Below, piece by piece: positions 13,664-14,493 of a stretch of 14,493 nucleotides of DNA. Origin of the DNA: DATKWV01 sp035529405. Lineage in GTDB: Bacteria > Planctomycetota > Phycisphaerae > Sedimentisphaerales > Anaerobacaceae. The translations under genes and the position numbers were made by a program. The notes below the pieces were generated by a model. That model ran no database searches and was not told where the DNA came from. It worked only from the letters and a program-made list of their open reading frames with translations. The first letter of the stretch is position 1, and the number at the start of each line of letters is the position of its first letter. The DNA lies in assembly GCA_035529405.1 (NCBI GenBank), contig DATKWV010000010.1:1-14493 (forward strand), given 5' to 3'.

Positions 13664-14493
13664 TTAATCTTGGATATTTAGGCCTGTAACCGCTGCGCTT
13701 TTGCCGTATCGAAGTACAAAACACGGCCCCGGCAGAAGAACCTCGATCCCGTGATGCTCGGTATCGCTAAGCAGTGTTATAGTATTTTCGCCGTCTTTGA
13801 GGTCGCTTATATCCACCTGAACATCCGTAAAAACTACATCGTGAATATGTCTGCCGGACGTAATCGGGTACGGATGACCGTTTATTTTGAAATGGTCTTT
13901 TACGCTTCCTTCGCCCCCGTCCCAGATTTTTACCATCAATCGCGCTTGTTCGACACCTGTTAAGTCCCCCGGCAACTCCATATCGGCTGTTTTTGCATTG
14001 TTGGCGCGTGACCAGAAAGGTACCGGCATCCGGGCGCATTTATACATACGCACTTTGTTCCTGTCGGCGGGAAAACTCAAACCCTCAAGCACAGGCGTAA
14101 CATACTGGAAACCTTCTTTCAAGCTGACCACCGCCTTAACGGCCATCGGCTTATCCTGGTCGGGTATCATCGTCGTGTCCCACTTTACGCGAAATGGCGC
14201 AGTAGTTGCCCTGCCTATATGATTTTTATATTGCCCGTTTTGTGTATAGCCGTGCCAGTCGTTTTCCAGCCGGTTGCCGTTGTCGTCATACCCGAAATAA
14301 CGCCCGAAATAATCCACCGAAACCACCGATTGCTCGAATTCTTTCGGACAGTAAAGCGACAGAACGGTACTGTCTTTAAGACCGGAACCCGAATCATCCA
14401 CTTTCACTTCTGCGGTAAAATCCTGCACCCCCGCGGCGACCAAATCGGGATGGTCGGCCTTGAGGTAACACCGTATGCACATATTATCGATAA
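13664..14493 (-). CDS. C-terminal part of a protein of unknown function, probably extracytoplasmic
   Basis: The frame stays open to the right edge, reading (I)DN before the first visible Met, so the true start is outside and an ATG at 14482 is probably internal. The visible 275 or so residues are rich in aromatic and charged residues and look like beta-sandwich or Ig-like domains: FTAEVKVDDSGSGLKDSTVLSLY near the start, VSVDYFGRYFGYDDNGNRL, FRVKWDTTMIPDQ in the middle, and at the C-terminus a unit resembling a carbohydrate-binding jelly-roll (ARLMVKIWDGG, DVQVDISDLKDGENTITLLSDTEHHGIEVLLPGP). The final unit's wording, a sum of ligand strands and NTI...SDTE, fits sugar-binding modules, but I cannot name a family. 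It is the first visible gene of an operon with the propeller protein, 13 bases downstream. Probably exported, though the signal peptide would be outside the window. Confidence 0.75.
   Translation of the reverse strand, partial: IDNMCIRCYLKADHPDLVAAGVQDFTAEVKVDDSGSGLKDSTVLSLYCPKEFEQSVVSVDYFGRYFGYDDNGNRLENDWHGYTQNGQYKNHIGRATTAPFRVKWDTTMIPDQDKPMAVKAVVSLKEGFQYVTPVLEGLSFPADRNKVRMYKCARMPVPFWSRANNAKTADMELPGDLTGVEQARLMVKIWDGGEGSVKDHFKINGHPYPITSGRHIHDVVFTDVQVDISDLKDGENTITLLSDTEHHGIEVLLPGPCFVLRYGKSAAVTGLNIQD

Noticed and set aside
1..14493. CRISPR array, insertion sequence, prophage, or defence system
   Set aside because: No short direct repeat array, no transposase or integrase motif, and no terminal inverted repeats were seen; the genes are of housekeeping or envelope type.

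Overview
The window looks like chromosomal DNA from a Gram-negative-type bacterium, most likely a planctomycete of the Phycisphaerae kind. The evidence is indirect: two secreted FG-GAP/VCBS propeller proteins, membrane proteins without familiar relatives, hemL of the C5 haem route, and a SurA/PpiD-like periplasmic protein. I see no tRNA, rRNA, CRISPR array, transposase or phage gene. No gene-free stretch exceeds about 200 bases.

Left part (1-5445, + strand): the 3' part of an enolase gene whose catalytic barrel is followed by a second, enolase-N-like domain; a large secreted protein with 14 FG-GAP-type repeats, read as two seven-bladed propellers; a lone STAS-domain protein; and ribonuclease III (rnc). 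A promoter with both hexamers at consensus lies before rnc, and a terminator-like hairpin sits in its leader. The RNase III lacks one of the usual metal-binding aspartates.

Middle (5472-8354, - strand): a tight three-gene operon, read right to left, of a membrane-anchored SurA/PpiD-like protein and two small membrane proteins. It faces rnc convergently and is divergent from hemL.

Right-middle (8554-11652, + strand): hemL, a hypothetical membrane protein, and a beta-hydroxyacid dehydrogenase of the GarR/tartronate-semialdehyde-reductase type whose start codon overlaps the previous stop by one base.

Right end (11729-14493, - strand): in transcription order, the 3' part of a probably extracytoplasmic protein that runs off the window, a one-propeller FG-GAP protein closely related to the second half of the 1584-4055 protein, and a membrane-anchored cyclophilin. 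The propeller protein and its partial upstream neighbour are an obvious operon (13-base gap, good ribosome binding site).

The points most worth a second look are the enolase with an added enolase-N-like domain, the Asp-to-Gly change in RNase III together with its unusual leader, and the two propeller proteins that share the same degenerate blades.
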